From Gammaproteobacteria bacterium (GTDB taxonomy: Bacteria; Pseudomonadota; Gammaproteobacteria; Steroidobacterales; Steroidobacteraceae), in the NCBI GenBank assembly GCA_019242385.1, contig JAFAVO010000209.1:1-14435 (forward strand): a stretch of 14,435 nucleotides of DNA, in the 5' to 3' direction. A model generated the notes under the pieces. It did not search any database. It saw only the letters and a list, made by a program, of their open reading frames with translations, and was not told the origin of the DNA. Each line of letters starts with the position of its first letter. The first letter of the stretch is position 1. Shown here piece by piece: positions 7,262 to 14,261 of this stretch. The position numbers and the translations under genes are program-made.

Positions 7262-7278
7262 CCGCAGCCCCCCTGCGG
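7262..7278 (-). promoter_or_regulatory. Hairpin presenting the ribosome site of the diguanylate cyclase
   Basis: On the minus strand CCGCAG-GGGGG-CTGCGG forms a perfect 6-bp stem whose loop is the G-run that serves as Shine-Dalgarno for the TTG start at 7260, one nucleotide beyond the stem. Such a structure could tune initiation at an already weak start codon. It could also be chance in GC-rich DNA. Confidence 0.35.
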
Positions 7279-7292
7279 TGTTGGTCAGGAGA

Positions 7293-7511
7293 TCAGCGCA
7301 ACGGCTCGCGTTCGCTCTTCTCGCGCGCAGACGCTTTCACTCGGGTGCGCCACACTTCGTACGGGTCCCACCCGGTTCGAGGAGTCGAGAGTCTGTCGAG
7401 ATCGCGCCGGCCGAGGTCGACGACATCGCTCACGATGACGGTAAATTCCTCATTGGCCGCCGGCGTCAATGGCTGACGTGCGGGGATTCCTTCCACGCCT
7501 TTCCGTTTCAT
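7293..7511 (-). CDS. Small protein of unknown function, 72 aa
   Basis: A 72-residue open frame that I do not recognise. It begins at ATG 7511 with a clean AGGAG 9 nt upstream (7521-7525), which is the main argument that it is real. The protein starts basic (MKRKGVEG). Its middle part TVIVSDVVDLGRRDLDRL could form a strand and helix, and it ends in a charged segment with GWDPYEVWRTRVKASAREK. There is no signal peptide, membrane helix or cysteine, so it is probably cytoplasmic. Codons such as AGA, TCT, CCT and CGA are more frequent than in neighbouring genes, which may mean foreign origin or weak expression. It ends 32 nt before the diguanylate cyclase and may be co-transcribed with it. Upstream lies the repeat-rich gap. 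Confidence 0.62.
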   Translation of the reverse strand: MKRKGVEGIPARQPLTPAANEEFTVIVSDVVDLGRRDLDRLSTPRTGWDPYEVWRTRVKASAREKSEREPLR

Positions 7512-7527
7512 CTGCTCGCGCTCCTGC

Positions 7528-7689
7528 TTATGTCGACCAGGCCTTTTATGTTGCTTCCTTCAGACCAGTTGCACCGTCCATAGTGCGACGTGGCTCACAG
7601 AGTCTATGTCGTCTGCGACCCAAAAGCTAACTGAGGAAGTGCCTGATTATGTTAAGGTTATGTCAGCGACTCGGGCAGGTTATGTCAGC
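7528..7689. repeat. Array of TTATGTCA-like short repeats in an AT-richer gap
   Basis: The gap 7512-7747 has no credible gene and is visibly less GC-rich than its flanks. Six copies of a TATGTYR core lie in the same orientation on the plus strand: TTATGTCG (7528), TTATGTTG (7546), CTATGTCG (7604), TTATGTTA (7647), TTATGTCA (7658) and TTATGTCA (7680). The last two belong to a longer 13-bp direct repeat. The last three are spaced 11 and 22 bp apart, so they lie on the same face of the helix. Chance would predict far less than one such core in this length. The array could be an operator for the small gene and cyclase, or the remnant end of a mobile element carrying recombinase-binding sites. Confidence 0.6.
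7655..7689 (+). repeat. 13-bp direct repeat AGGTTATGTCAGC with 22-bp period
   Basis: AGGTTATGTCAGC occurs at 7655-7667 and again, identically, at 7677-7689. The 22-bp period is about two helical turns. These are the strongest members of the TTATGTCA array. Confidence 0.8.
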
Positions 7690-7712
7690 CGAATCCGAAG
7701 CTTGGGTCGGCT
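7687..7712. repeat. Inverted repeat downstream of gshA
   Basis: AGCCGA (7687-7692) and TCGGCT (7707-7712) are 6-bp inverted arms around a 14-nt spacer, between the direct repeats and the gshA stop codon. In the gshA reading direction it could be a weak transcript-end hairpin without a T-tract. It could also be part of the repeat structure next to it. Confidence 0.35.
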
Positions 7713-7747
7713 AACCCGTACGTGAAGTTTTTTCAGGTTGGATTCAG

Positions 7748-9328
7748 TCACTCCGCGAAATAGCGCGCCAGATACTCCTCGAACGTCCCCCTGTCAGCTG
7801 CCTCGATCGAGTGCTGCGCCGCGAGTGATTCTTGGGCTTCGCGCGAGAACTCCCGCAGCCGCTCCTCGTTGGGTGCATACAGGTCGAGGAAATAAGCCTT
7901 GTGGGTCGCGGACATGCGCAGAGCCAGATCGAAGAACGATTCCCCGGCGGTCAGCTCGGCCAGGAGCCGTGCCGAAGGCGTGAGCGCGACGTCTTCGACC
8001 TTGGCCGCCTGCGTGGCGAGCGCCTGACCGTATGGCCGTTCCGCAGCACCGTGGTCCAGAACTTCGCAGATTCCGGTCATGGCATCGAGGAGCTCCCGCG
8101 CCCATTCGCGCATCGGCACGCTGCGCCCCTCGCGCCACAACGTGAGGCCGGGCTCGCGGCCGCGCCGGGCGACCGTGAGGTGGTTGTCATCGAGCGCCGC
8201 CTGCTCCGCCGCCGCGATCGGCGCACTCTCCTTCATCAGGCACAGCGCCAGGAACGCCTCGAGGAAGCGCAGCTTGTTCTGATTGACACCGACCGGATCG
8301 AAAGCGCTGACATCGAGCGCGCGCACCTCGACGTACTCGACCCCGGCGCGCCGCAGCGCCTTGGTGGGCCGCTCGCCTGAGCGCGCCACCCGCTTGGGGC
8401 GGATGAAGCTGTAGTACTCGTTCTCGATCTGCAGAATGTTGGCATTCAGCTGCCGCCACTCGCCTTCAACCTCGACGCCGAGCGCTTCGTAGGGCGGATA
8501 CGCTGTGCTGATGGCGCGTGTCAGGTCGTGCACGTACTCTTCGAGATTGTTGACCGACACAGATAGTCCGGCCTGGTTGCGATTGCGGTAGCCGACATCG
8601 CTCATGCGCAGGCTGGTGGCGTACGGGGAGAAGGCAGTCCCGGCGCCGAAGTCCTCGAGCCCGAAGCGCCGGCCCCGCAGGAACGACTTGCACACCACCG
8701 GAGAAACGCCGAACAGGTACAGCACCAGCCAGCCGTAGCGGCGGTAGTTGCGCAACAGGTCAAAATAGCAACCCGAGACGAAGGGCTGTCCGTGTCCGGA
8801 CGCGGCGCGCGCCGCCGCCCACGCTTCCCAGAACGGCAGCGGAAACGAGTAGTTGAAATGCACGCCCGAGATGGCCTGCATCATGCGCCCGTAGCGCAGG
8901 CCGAGACCATTGCGGTACACGGTCTTCATGCGACCGACGTGCGAGCTGCCGTATTGCGCGAGCGGAATGTCCGCATCACTGGTGATGGCACACGGCATGC
9001 TCGTCGCCCACAGCAGCTCATCGCCCAGGTGCCGATAGACGAACTGATGCAGGTCGAGCAGGTACTGCAGCAGCTGCCAACTCTGTGAGAACGCCGGGGT
9101 CACCAGCTCGATCAGCGACTCCGAGTAGTCGGTAGTGATGTGCTCGTTGGTGAGCGCCGAGCCGAGCGCCGGCGGGTGCGGCGTGTGCGCGAGGCTGCCC
9201 GAGGGCAGCACGCGCAGCGATTCCTTCTCGACACCCTTGTGCCCGCCCTGCAGCAATTGCGGCTCACCGCCATTGAGCAGAGCCGCCAGCCGGCGCTCGA
9301 ATACGCGGTCGATACCGGGCCGACTCAT
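7748..9328 (-). CDS. gshA: Glutamate-cysteine ligase
   Basis: A 526-residue cytoplasmic enzyme catalysing the first, ATP-dependent step of glutathione synthesis (glutamate plus cysteine to gamma-glutamylcysteine). Length and sequence fit the gammaproteobacterial class (E. coli GshA is 518 residues). Family blocks visible in order are HKGVEKESLRVLPSG near the amino end, the glutamate-rich ITTDYSESLIELVTPAF, the GVHFNYSFPLPF block, LLRNYRRYGWLVLYLFG, YRNRNQAGLSVSVNNL and a C-terminal helical part with ATHKAYFLDLY. Starting at ATG 9328, it has GGAAG about 10 nt upstream. It is the last gene after a thiolase and an Mpo1-like gene, with a 21-nt gap to the latter. No second-step synthetase (gshB) is next to it. 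The gap downstream carries repeats and no obvious terminator. Confidence 0.95.
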   Translation of the reverse strand: MSRPGIDRVFERRLAALLNGGEPQLLQGGHKGVEKESLRVLPSGSLAHTPHPPALGSALTNEHITTDYSESLIELVTPAFSQSWQLLQYLLDLHQFVYRHLGDELLWATSMPCAITSDADIPLAQYGSSHVGRMKTVYRNGLGLRYGRMMQAISGVHFNYSFPLPFWEAWAAARAASGHGQPFVSGCYFDLLRNYRRYGWLVLYLFGVSPVVCKSFLRGRRFGLEDFGAGTAFSPYATSLRMSDVGYRNRNQAGLSVSVNNLEEYVHDLTRAISTAYPPYEALGVEVEGEWRQLNANILQIENEYYSFIRPKRVARSGERPTKALRRAGVEYVEVRALDVSAFDPVGVNQNKLRFLEAFLALCLMKESAPIAAAEQAALDDNHLTVARRGREPGLTLWREGRSVPMREWARELLDAMTGICEVLDHGAAERPYGQALATQAAKVEDVALTPSARLLAELTAGESFFDLALRMSATHKAYFLDLYAPNEERLREFSREAQESLAAQHSIEAADRGTFEEYLARYFAE

Positions 9329-9349
9329 GACTGGGCAACTTCCGTCGGA

Positions 9350-9658
9350 TTACCAGGGACGGCGGCCGCTGAGCACTTCCAGGAGCAGCGTGAAGTCGGC
9401 ACGCAGACTGTAGAGCGGATGGCGCAAGGTCGCCGGCGAGTTGTGCTCGAAGAGGACGTGCCCGGTCCAGGCCGGCAGGTAGCCGGCAACCGGCGCCGCC
9501 AGCAGCCACGCCCAGCGGCCCGCGGCAGCCGCGCCGCCGGCCACCGCGATCGCCAGCAGCGTGCCCGCGACGTGCAGACGGCGGGAGGTGCGGTTGGTGT
9601 GCTGTTGGAGGTAATAGGGGTAGAACTCGCGAAAGCTCGCAAACTCCGCAGGCTGCAT
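9350..9658 (-). CDS. Mpo1-like (DUF962) membrane protein
   Basis: A 102-residue small membrane protein of the DUF962/Mpo1-like family. Diagnostic are FREFYPYYLQQHTNRTSRRLHVAGT (residues 9-33, read as two blocks around H20 and H29) and GHVLFEHNSPATLRHPLYSL (66-85), with H67, H72 and H80 plausible metal ligands. Two hydrophobic segments (about 34-46 and 49-64) lie between them. Yeast Mpo1 is an iron-dependent dioxygenase that shortens 2-hydroxy fatty acids, so a lipid-oxidation role is plausible here but not shown. ATG 9658 was preferred over TTG 9697, which would add 13 Arg/Ala-rich residues; no strong ribosome site is visible for either. Its place after a thiolase supports a fatty-acid link. 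Confidence 0.82.
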   Translation of the reverse strand: MQPAEFASFREFYPYYLQQHTNRTSRRLHVAGTLLAIAVAGGAAAAGRWAWLLAAPVAGYLPAWTGHVLFEHNSPATLRHPLYSLRADFTLLLEVLSGRRPW

Positions 9659-9682
9659 GGCTGTGGCATCTTGCCGTCTCGC

Positions 9683-9707
9683 CCGGGCTGCGCGCAAATG
9701 AGCCCGG
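9683..9707 (-). promoter_or_regulatory. Hairpin between the thiolase and Mpo1-like genes
   Basis: CCGGGCT (9683-9689) and AGCCCGG (9701-9707) form a perfect 7-bp stem with an 11-nt loop in the 79-nt gap. It may reduce read-through from the thiolase into the Mpo1-like gene and gshA, or process the transcript. It has no T-run. Confidence 0.35.
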
Positions 9708-9737
9708 CACCTGAAGCGCGGCGAGCACTCTCGCGTG

Positions 9738-11021
9738 TCAGCGCTCCAGGATGGCGGTGACGCCCATGCCTCCTGCGGTGCAGACGGAGATCAGGCCCCG
9801 TTTCGCATTGGCGTCGGCGGCGAGCAGCTTGGCGAGGGTGGCGACGATGCGGGTGCCGGTGGCGGCAAAGGGGTGACCGAGAGCGACGCTGCCGCCTTTC
9901 ACGTTGAGCCTGGCGCGGTCGATGCTGCCGAGCGCGCCCGGGAGTCCCAACACTTCGCGGCAGTATTGCGCCGATTCCCATGCCCTGAGGGTGCACAGCA
10001 CCTGCGCAGCGAAGGCCTCGTGGATCTCGTAGTAGTCGAAGTCCTGCAACGTGATGCCGGCATCGCGCAGCATCGCGGGCACCGCATAGGTGGGGGCCAT
10101 GAGCAGGCCTTCCTTCCCGCCGGCGAAATCCACCGCCCAGACCTTGCCGTGCGTGAGATAGGCGAGCACCGGCAGCCCGCGCTTCGCCGCCCATTCGGGC
10201 GTCGCGAGCAGCACCGCGCTCGCTCCATCGGTGAGCGGAGTGCTGTTCCCGGCGGTGAGGGTGCCATCGGTAGCGAAGCTCGGACGCAGCCGCGCCAGCT
10301 TCTCGAGCGTCGAGTCGGAGCGCACGTTGTTGTCGCTCTTGAGGCCGAGGAAGGGCACGACCAGATCCTGGTAGAACCCCTCGCGCCAGGCGCTGGCGGC
10401 CTTCAGGTGGCTGTCGTAGGCGAGGTGATCCTGCTCGGCGCGCGATACCTGCCATTGCTTCGCCATGAGCTCGGCGCTCTGCCCCATCGAGAGCCCGGTG
10501 CGCGGCTCGACCACCGCGGGCAGCACGGGCTTGAAGTGCTTCGGGCGCAGCCCCAACCATGGCGACAGGCGCTGCCAGGCGCTGCGGCCGCGATAGCTGG
10601 CGAGCAGCAGCTGCTGATAGGAGCGCGGGTACACGATCGGCGCATCGCTGATCGAATCGCTGCCACCGGCCATACCGGCCTCGATCTGCCCGAGCGCGAT
10701 CTTGTTGGCGATGTCGATGGTGGCTTCGAGGCTCGTGCCGCAGGCGCGCTGCATGTCGAGTCCGGGCGTGTGCGGATCGAGGCCGCTCGCGAGCACGCAT
10801 TCGCGCACCAGGTTGTAATCGCGCGAGTGCTTGATGACCGCGCCGGCGGCGACATCCCCGAGCCGCTCCCCCTGGAGGCGGAAACGCTCGACCACGGCGC
10901 GAAACGCGGCAGTGAGCATGTCCTGATTGCTCGCGGTGGCGTAAGCGGAGTAGGAGCGCGCGAACGGAATGCGCACGCCACCGACGATGGCGACCCGCTT
11001 GATCACGGATCCGACGAGCAT
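9738..11021 (-). CDS. Thiolase, FadI-like acetyl-CoA acyltransferase
   Basis: A 427-residue cytoplasmic thiolase that cleaves or forms 3-ketoacyl-CoA. The nucleophilic C94 lies in MQRACGTSLEA, the active-site loop HEAFAAQ is at 334-340, the catalytic H383 is in GHPFAATG and the second cysteine C414 is in CTAGGMG. The loop form HEAFAAQ, the block NNVRSDSTLEKLARLRPSF and the length (E. coli FadI is 436) favour the FadI branch over biosynthetic PhaA/AtoB-type enzymes. Whether it works in beta-oxidation or another acyl-CoA pathway is not decided, and no partner hydratase/dehydrogenase (fadJ) is nearby. ATG 11021 has a strong GGGAGG 5 nt upstream. It diverges from the dienelactone hydrolase gene with only 38 bp between start codons. 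Confidence 0.92.
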   Translation of the reverse strand: MLVGSVIKRVAIVGGVRIPFARSYSAYATASNQDMLTAAFRAVVERFRLQGERLGDVAAGAVIKHSRDYNLVRECVLASGLDPHTPGLDMQRACGTSLEATIDIANKIALGQIEAGMAGGSDSISDAPIVYPRSYQQLLLASYRGRSAWQRLSPWLGLRPKHFKPVLPAVVEPRTGLSMGQSAELMAKQWQVSRAEQDHLAYDSHLKAASAWREGFYQDLVVPFLGLKSDNNVRSDSTLEKLARLRPSFATDGTLTAGNSTPLTDGASAVLLATPEWAAKRGLPVLAYLTHGKVWAVDFAGGKEGLLMAPTYAVPAMLRDAGITLQDFDYYEIHEAFAAQVLCTLRAWESAQYCREVLGLPGALGSIDRARLNVKGGSVALGHPFAATGTRIVATLAKLLAADANAKRGLISVCTAGGMGVTAILER

Positions 11022-11044
11022 GAGTCCCTCCCAGGCGCGCCGCG

Positions 11045-11051
11045 TTAGAAT
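11045..11051 (+). promoter_or_regulatory. -10 element next to the dienelactone hydrolase start, suggesting a leaderless transcript
   Basis: TTAGAAT ends 8 nt before the ATG at 11060, so initiation at the usual distance falls about 2 nt before the start codon. The sequence in between has no Shine-Dalgarno. No good -35 box stands at 16-18 bp, so the promoter would need an activator or extended contacts. The whole divergent gap is 38 bp. Confidence 0.45.
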
Positions 11052-11059
11052 GCCACCCC

Positions 11060-11773
11060 ATGGGCGAATTCACCACCATCATGGCGCGCGACGGGCACGA
11101 GTTTCAGGCCTGGCTCGCGGCGGCGCCACAACGTCCGCGCGGCGCGGTAGTGGTGATTCAGGAGATCTTCGGCATCAACAGTCACATCCGCCGCGTGACC
11201 GATGAGTTCGCCGCGGCCGGCTACACCGCAATCGCTCCGGCGCTCTTCGACCGGGTGCGACGCGGCATCGAGCTTGGCTACACCCCGCAGGACATGCAGC
11301 TCGGCATGGGATACGTCAAGCAGCTCGACCCGCAAGCGACGCGGCGCGACCTGGCGGCGGCGCTCGCGGTGGTGAAGCACTCCGGCCGTGCCGGCGCCGT
11401 CGGTTATTGCTGGGGCGGGGCGCAGGCCTATCTGGCAGCGTGCGAGCTGCCGCTCGCCTGCGCGGTGGTTTACTACGGCAAGGTGGTGGCCTACCTCGAC
11501 AGAAAGCCGCGTTGCCCGGTCATGTATCACTACGGTACCGAGGACCAGAGCATTCCGCTCGCGGATGTCGAGCGCATCCGCGCCGCCTATCCGGATGCAC
11601 CGCTCTACACCTACCAGGGCGCGGGCCACGGCTTCAACTGCGAGCAACGCGGCAGCTACGACCCGCAGGCGGCCGAGCTGGCGCGCACCCGCACACTCGA
11701 GTTCCTGGCCCGTCACGTCGCGCGTGCGCCTGCCGACCCAACTGCTGCCGCCGAGGGAGAGTCCGAGTTATGA
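11060..11773 (+). CDS. Dienelactone hydrolase family protein
   Basis: A 237-residue cytoplasmic alpha/beta hydrolase of the dienelactone hydrolase family. The Cys-His-Asp triad is visible: C117 in GYCWGG (115-120), D162 in YGTEDQSIP and H190 in GAGHGFNC. E35 in VIQEIFGIN is the glutamate that contacts the nucleophile in this family. Classic members open dienelactone to maleylacetate in chlorocatechol degradation, but most chromosomal homologues have no assigned substrate. No other aromatic-degradation gene is present here, so the substrate is open. It begins at ATG 11060 directly after a -10-like box with no ribosome site, and it leads a four-gene operon. Its stop overlaps the next start (ATGA). 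Confidence 0.92.
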   Translation: MGEFTTIMARDGHEFQAWLAAAPQRPRGAVVVIQEIFGINSHIRRVTDEFAAAGYTAIAPALFDRVRRGIELGYTPQDMQLGMGYVKQLDPQATRRDLAAALAVVKHSGRAGAVGYCWGGAQAYLAACELPLACAVVYYGKVVAYLDRKPRCPVMYHYGTEDQSIPLADVERIRAAYPDAPLYTYQGAGHGFNCEQRGSYDPQAAELARTRTLEFLARHVARAPADPTAAAEGESEL

Positions 11774-13224
11774 AGCTTCGCGATCCGGATCTGCTGCGCA
11801 CCCGCGCCTTCATCGGGGGCCGCTGGCTCGATGCGGCAAACGGCGCAACTCACGCGGTCGTCAATCCCGCGACCCGCGAGCCGATCGGCACCGTGCCGGA
11901 CATGGGCATCGCCGAGACGCGCATGGCGATCGAAGCGGCGGCGCAGGCGTTCCCCGCCTGGGCTGCGCTTACCGCCAAGGAGCGCAGCGCCATCCTGCGG
12001 CGCTGGTTCGAGCTGCTGATGGCCCACCAGGAGGACCTGGCGACGCTCATGACTGCGGAGCAGGGCAAGCCGCTCGCCGAGGCGAAGGGCGAGATCGCCT
12101 ACGGTGCGGCTTTCATCGAATGGTTTGCGGAAGAAGGCAAGCGGCTGTACGGCGATATCATCCCGCCGCACCAGAGCGACCGGCGGCTGCTGGTGCTGCG
12201 CCAGCCGGTCGGCGTGGTGGCGGCCATCACCCCCTGGAATTTTCCGCTCGCCATGATCACGCGCAAGGCGGGTCCCGCACTGGCCGCCGGTTGCACCATA
12301 GTGGTGAAGCCCGCGAGCCAGACCCCATACTCGGCGCTCGCAGCCGCCGCGCTCGCGGCGCGCGCGGGGGTTCCGGCGGGGGTGCTCAACATCGTCACCG
12401 GCGTGGACGCCGCCGCCATCGGTGGCGAGCTCACGGCCAACCCCTCGGTACGCAAGGTCACCTTCACCGGCTCGACCGGCGTCGGCAAGAAGCTCATGGC
12501 ACAGTGCGCCGGCACGGTGAAGAAGCTCACCATGGAGCTCGGCGGCAACGCGCCCTTCATCGTATTCGATGACGCGGATCTCGATGCGGCGGTGGCCGGA
12601 GCGATTGCCAGCAAGTTCCGCAACAGCGGTCAGACCTGCGTGTGCGCCAATCGCCTGCTGGTGCAGGCGCCCGTGTACGAAGCCTTCACGCGCAAGCTCG
12701 TGCAGGCGGTTGGACAGCTGCGGGTCGGTGATGGCCTGAAAGGTCCCACCGACCAGGGACCGCTGATCGATGCGGGCGCGCTCGCCAAGGTGGAGCAGCA
12801 CGTGGCCGATGCGGTGGCGAAAGGCGCTCGGGTTGCGCTCGGCGGCCGCCGCCACGCGCTCGGCGGGACCTTCTTCGAGCCGACCGTGGTCACCGAAGTG
12901 ACGCCGGCCATGCGCATGGCTCGCGAGGAGACCTTCGGACCGATCGCGCCGCTGTTCCGTTTCGAGACCGAGCAGGACGCCATCCGCCTGGCGAACGACA
13001 CTGAGTTCGGCCTGGCGGCGTACTTCTACACCCGCGATCTGGCGCGCTCGTGGCGTGTCGCCGAGGCGCTCGAGTACGGGATGATCGGGCTCAACACCGG
13101 GATCTTCTCCACCGAGGTCGCGCCGTTCGGCGGCGTCAAGGAGTCCGGCATCGGCCGCGAAGGCTCGAAGTACGGCATCCTCGACTACACCGACCTCAAA
13201 TTCGTGTGCGTTGGGCTGGGTTGA
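11770..13224 (+). CDS. gabD: NAD(P)-dependent succinate-semialdehyde dehydrogenase
   Basis: A 484-residue aldehyde dehydrogenase, the length of E. coli GabD (482), oxidising succinate semialdehyde to succinate. Visible are PWNFP with N157, K180 in VVKPASQTP (S183 suits NADP binding), FTGSTGVGK (232-240), the general base E256 in MELGG and catalytic C290 in NSGQTCVCANR. C292, two residues on, matches the Cys-X-Cys pair that forms a redox-sensitive disulfide in human SSADH. EETFGP and APFGGVKESGIGREGSKYG mark the C-terminal part. The related glutarate-semialdehyde activity cannot be excluded, and no gabT or gabP is nearby. The ATG overlaps the hydrolase stop (ATGA), and its stop overlaps the ferrochelatase start (TTGA). 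Confidence 0.93.
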   Translation: MKLRDPDLLRTRAFIGGRWLDAANGATHAVVNPATREPIGTVPDMGIAETRMAIEAAAQAFPAWAALTAKERSAILRRWFELLMAHQEDLATLMTAEQGKPLAEAKGEIAYGAAFIEWFAEEGKRLYGDIIPPHQSDRRLLVLRQPVGVVAAITPWNFPLAMITRKAGPALAAGCTIVVKPASQTPYSALAAAALAARAGVPAGVLNIVTGVDAAAIGGELTANPSVRKVTFTGSTGVGKKLMAQCAGTVKKLTMELGGNAPFIVFDDADLDAAVAGAIASKFRNSGQTCVCANRLLVQAPVYEAFTRKLVQAVGQLRVGDGLKGPTDQGPLIDAGALAKVEQHVADAVAKGARVALGGRRHALGGTFFEPTVVTEVTPAMRMAREETFGPIAPLFRFETEQDAIRLANDTEFGLAAYFYTRDLARSWRVAEALEYGMIGLNTGIFSTEVAPFGGVKESGIGREGSKYGILDYTDLKFVCVGLG

Positions 13225-14261
13225 GCACGGAACGCATCGGTATCCTGCTCATCAACTCCGGCACGCCCGAGGCGCCGGAGCCCGCCGCGGTGCGCGCGTT
13301 CCTCGCGCGCTTTCTCGCCGACCCCCGCGTGGTGGAGCTGCCGCGCGCGCTGTGGCTGCCGGTGCTGTACGGTGTGATCCTGCCGTGGCGTCCGGCACGC
13401 GTCGCGCCCAAGTACCGGCGGATCTGGTCCGAGTCGGGTTCGCCGCTGCGCGAGCTGACGGTGCGACTGCGCACCGAGCTCGCCGGCGTGCTGGCGCAGC
13501 GCATGCTCGCGCCGTTGCAGGCGGAAGTCGGCATGCTCTACAGCGACCCGCCGGTCGAGGCGGCGCTCGAGCGGCTCCGCGCGGGCGGGACACAGCGACT
13601 GCTGGTGCTGCCGCTGTTCCCGCAGTACTGCGGAGCGACCACCGGAGCAGCGTTCGACCAGGTAAGCGCGGCGCTGCAGCGGCTGCGCTGGCTGCCGGAT
13701 CTGCAGCTGGTGACCGACTATCACGAGCATCCCGGGTACATCGAGGCGCTACGCGCCAGCGTCGTCGCGCACTGGAACGCACACGGCCGTACGCCGCACC
13801 TGTTGATGTCATTTCACGGCATTCCCGAGCGCTACGGCCGCGGCGGCGATCCCTACACCCAGCGCTGCCATGCGACCGCACGGCTGCTCGCCGATGAGCT
13901 GCTGCTGCGGGAGGGCGAGTGGAGTGTCAGCTTTCAGTCGCGCTTCGGCCCCGCGCAATGGGTCAAGCCTTACACCCAAGCCGTGCTCGGCGCGCTGCCG
14001 GCACGCGGCCTGCGCGCGGTGAGCGTCGTGTGCCCTGGATTTGCAGTCGATTGTCTCGAGACCCTCGAGGAGATCGCCATCGAGAACCGTGAGCTCTTCC
14101 TGCGGGCCGGCGGGGAACGCTTCGAGTATGTACCCGCGCTCAACGCCAGTGCCGCGCACGCTCACTGCCTGGCGGACCTCATTGCGCAACGTTGTCAGGG
14201 ATGGACGCAGCCGCTGCGCGCGCACCTGCCCGGCACGGCGCACGGCGCTCCGGCTCGATGA
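13221..14261 (+). CDS. hemH: Ferrochelatase
   Basis: A 346-residue enzyme inserting Fe2+ into protoporphyrin IX, the last step of protoheme synthesis. It opens with IGILLINSGTPEAP (6-19). It also carries PLFPQYCGATTG (131-142), the catalytic H199 in MSFHGIPERY and E280 in CPGFAVDCLETLEEI (271-285), which correspond to the essential His and Glu of the family. No C-terminal cysteine cluster for an iron-sulfur centre is present. The start is TTG 13221, overlapping the dehydrogenase stop by 4 nt. The frame stays open upstream into the dehydrogenase (GTG 13206 is an alternative), but homology begins right after the TTG. The poor start and tight overlap suggest dependence on translation of the gene before it. 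No other heme gene is in view. Confidence 0.94.
   Translation: MSTERIGILLINSGTPEAPEPAAVRAFLARFLADPRVVELPRALWLPVLYGVILPWRPARVAPKYRRIWSESGSPLRELTVRLRTELAGVLAQRMLAPLQAEVGMLYSDPPVEAALERLRAGGTQRLLVLPLFPQYCGATTGAAFDQVSAALQRLRWLPDLQLVTDYHEHPGYIEALRASVVAHWNAHGRTPHLLMSFHGIPERYGRGGDPYTQRCHATARLLADELLLREGEWSVSFQSRFGPAQWVKPYTQAVLGALPARGLRAVSVVCPGFAVDCLETLEEIAIENRELFLRAGGERFEYVPALNASAAHAHCLADLIAQRCQGWTQPLRAHLPGTAHGAPAR

Noticed and set aside
7699..7735. Intrinsic terminator after gshA
   Set aside because: Only a GGGT/ACCC mini-stem is visible near 7705-7716. The A/T run (7729-7733) lies between the stop codon and that stem, in the wrong order for a terminator.
7512..7747. CRISPR array
   Set aside because: Repeats are only 8-13 bp with irregular 11-58 bp steps and there are no spacer-sized unique segments or cas genes.
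9735..11048. Plus-strand frame of 437 codons opposite the thiolase
   Set aside because: It mirrors the thiolase codons and has no motif or ribosome site.
9325..11082. Minus-strand frame of 585 codons overlapping thiolase and Mpo1-like genes
   Set aside because: It is a shifted frame of both genes; its product is Arg/Ala-rich and lacks recognisable motifs.
13050..13220. Upstream extension of ferrochelatase inside the dehydrogenase gene
   Set aside because: The extension is an out-of-frame shadow of the dehydrogenase C-terminus; ferrochelatase homology begins just after TTG 13221.
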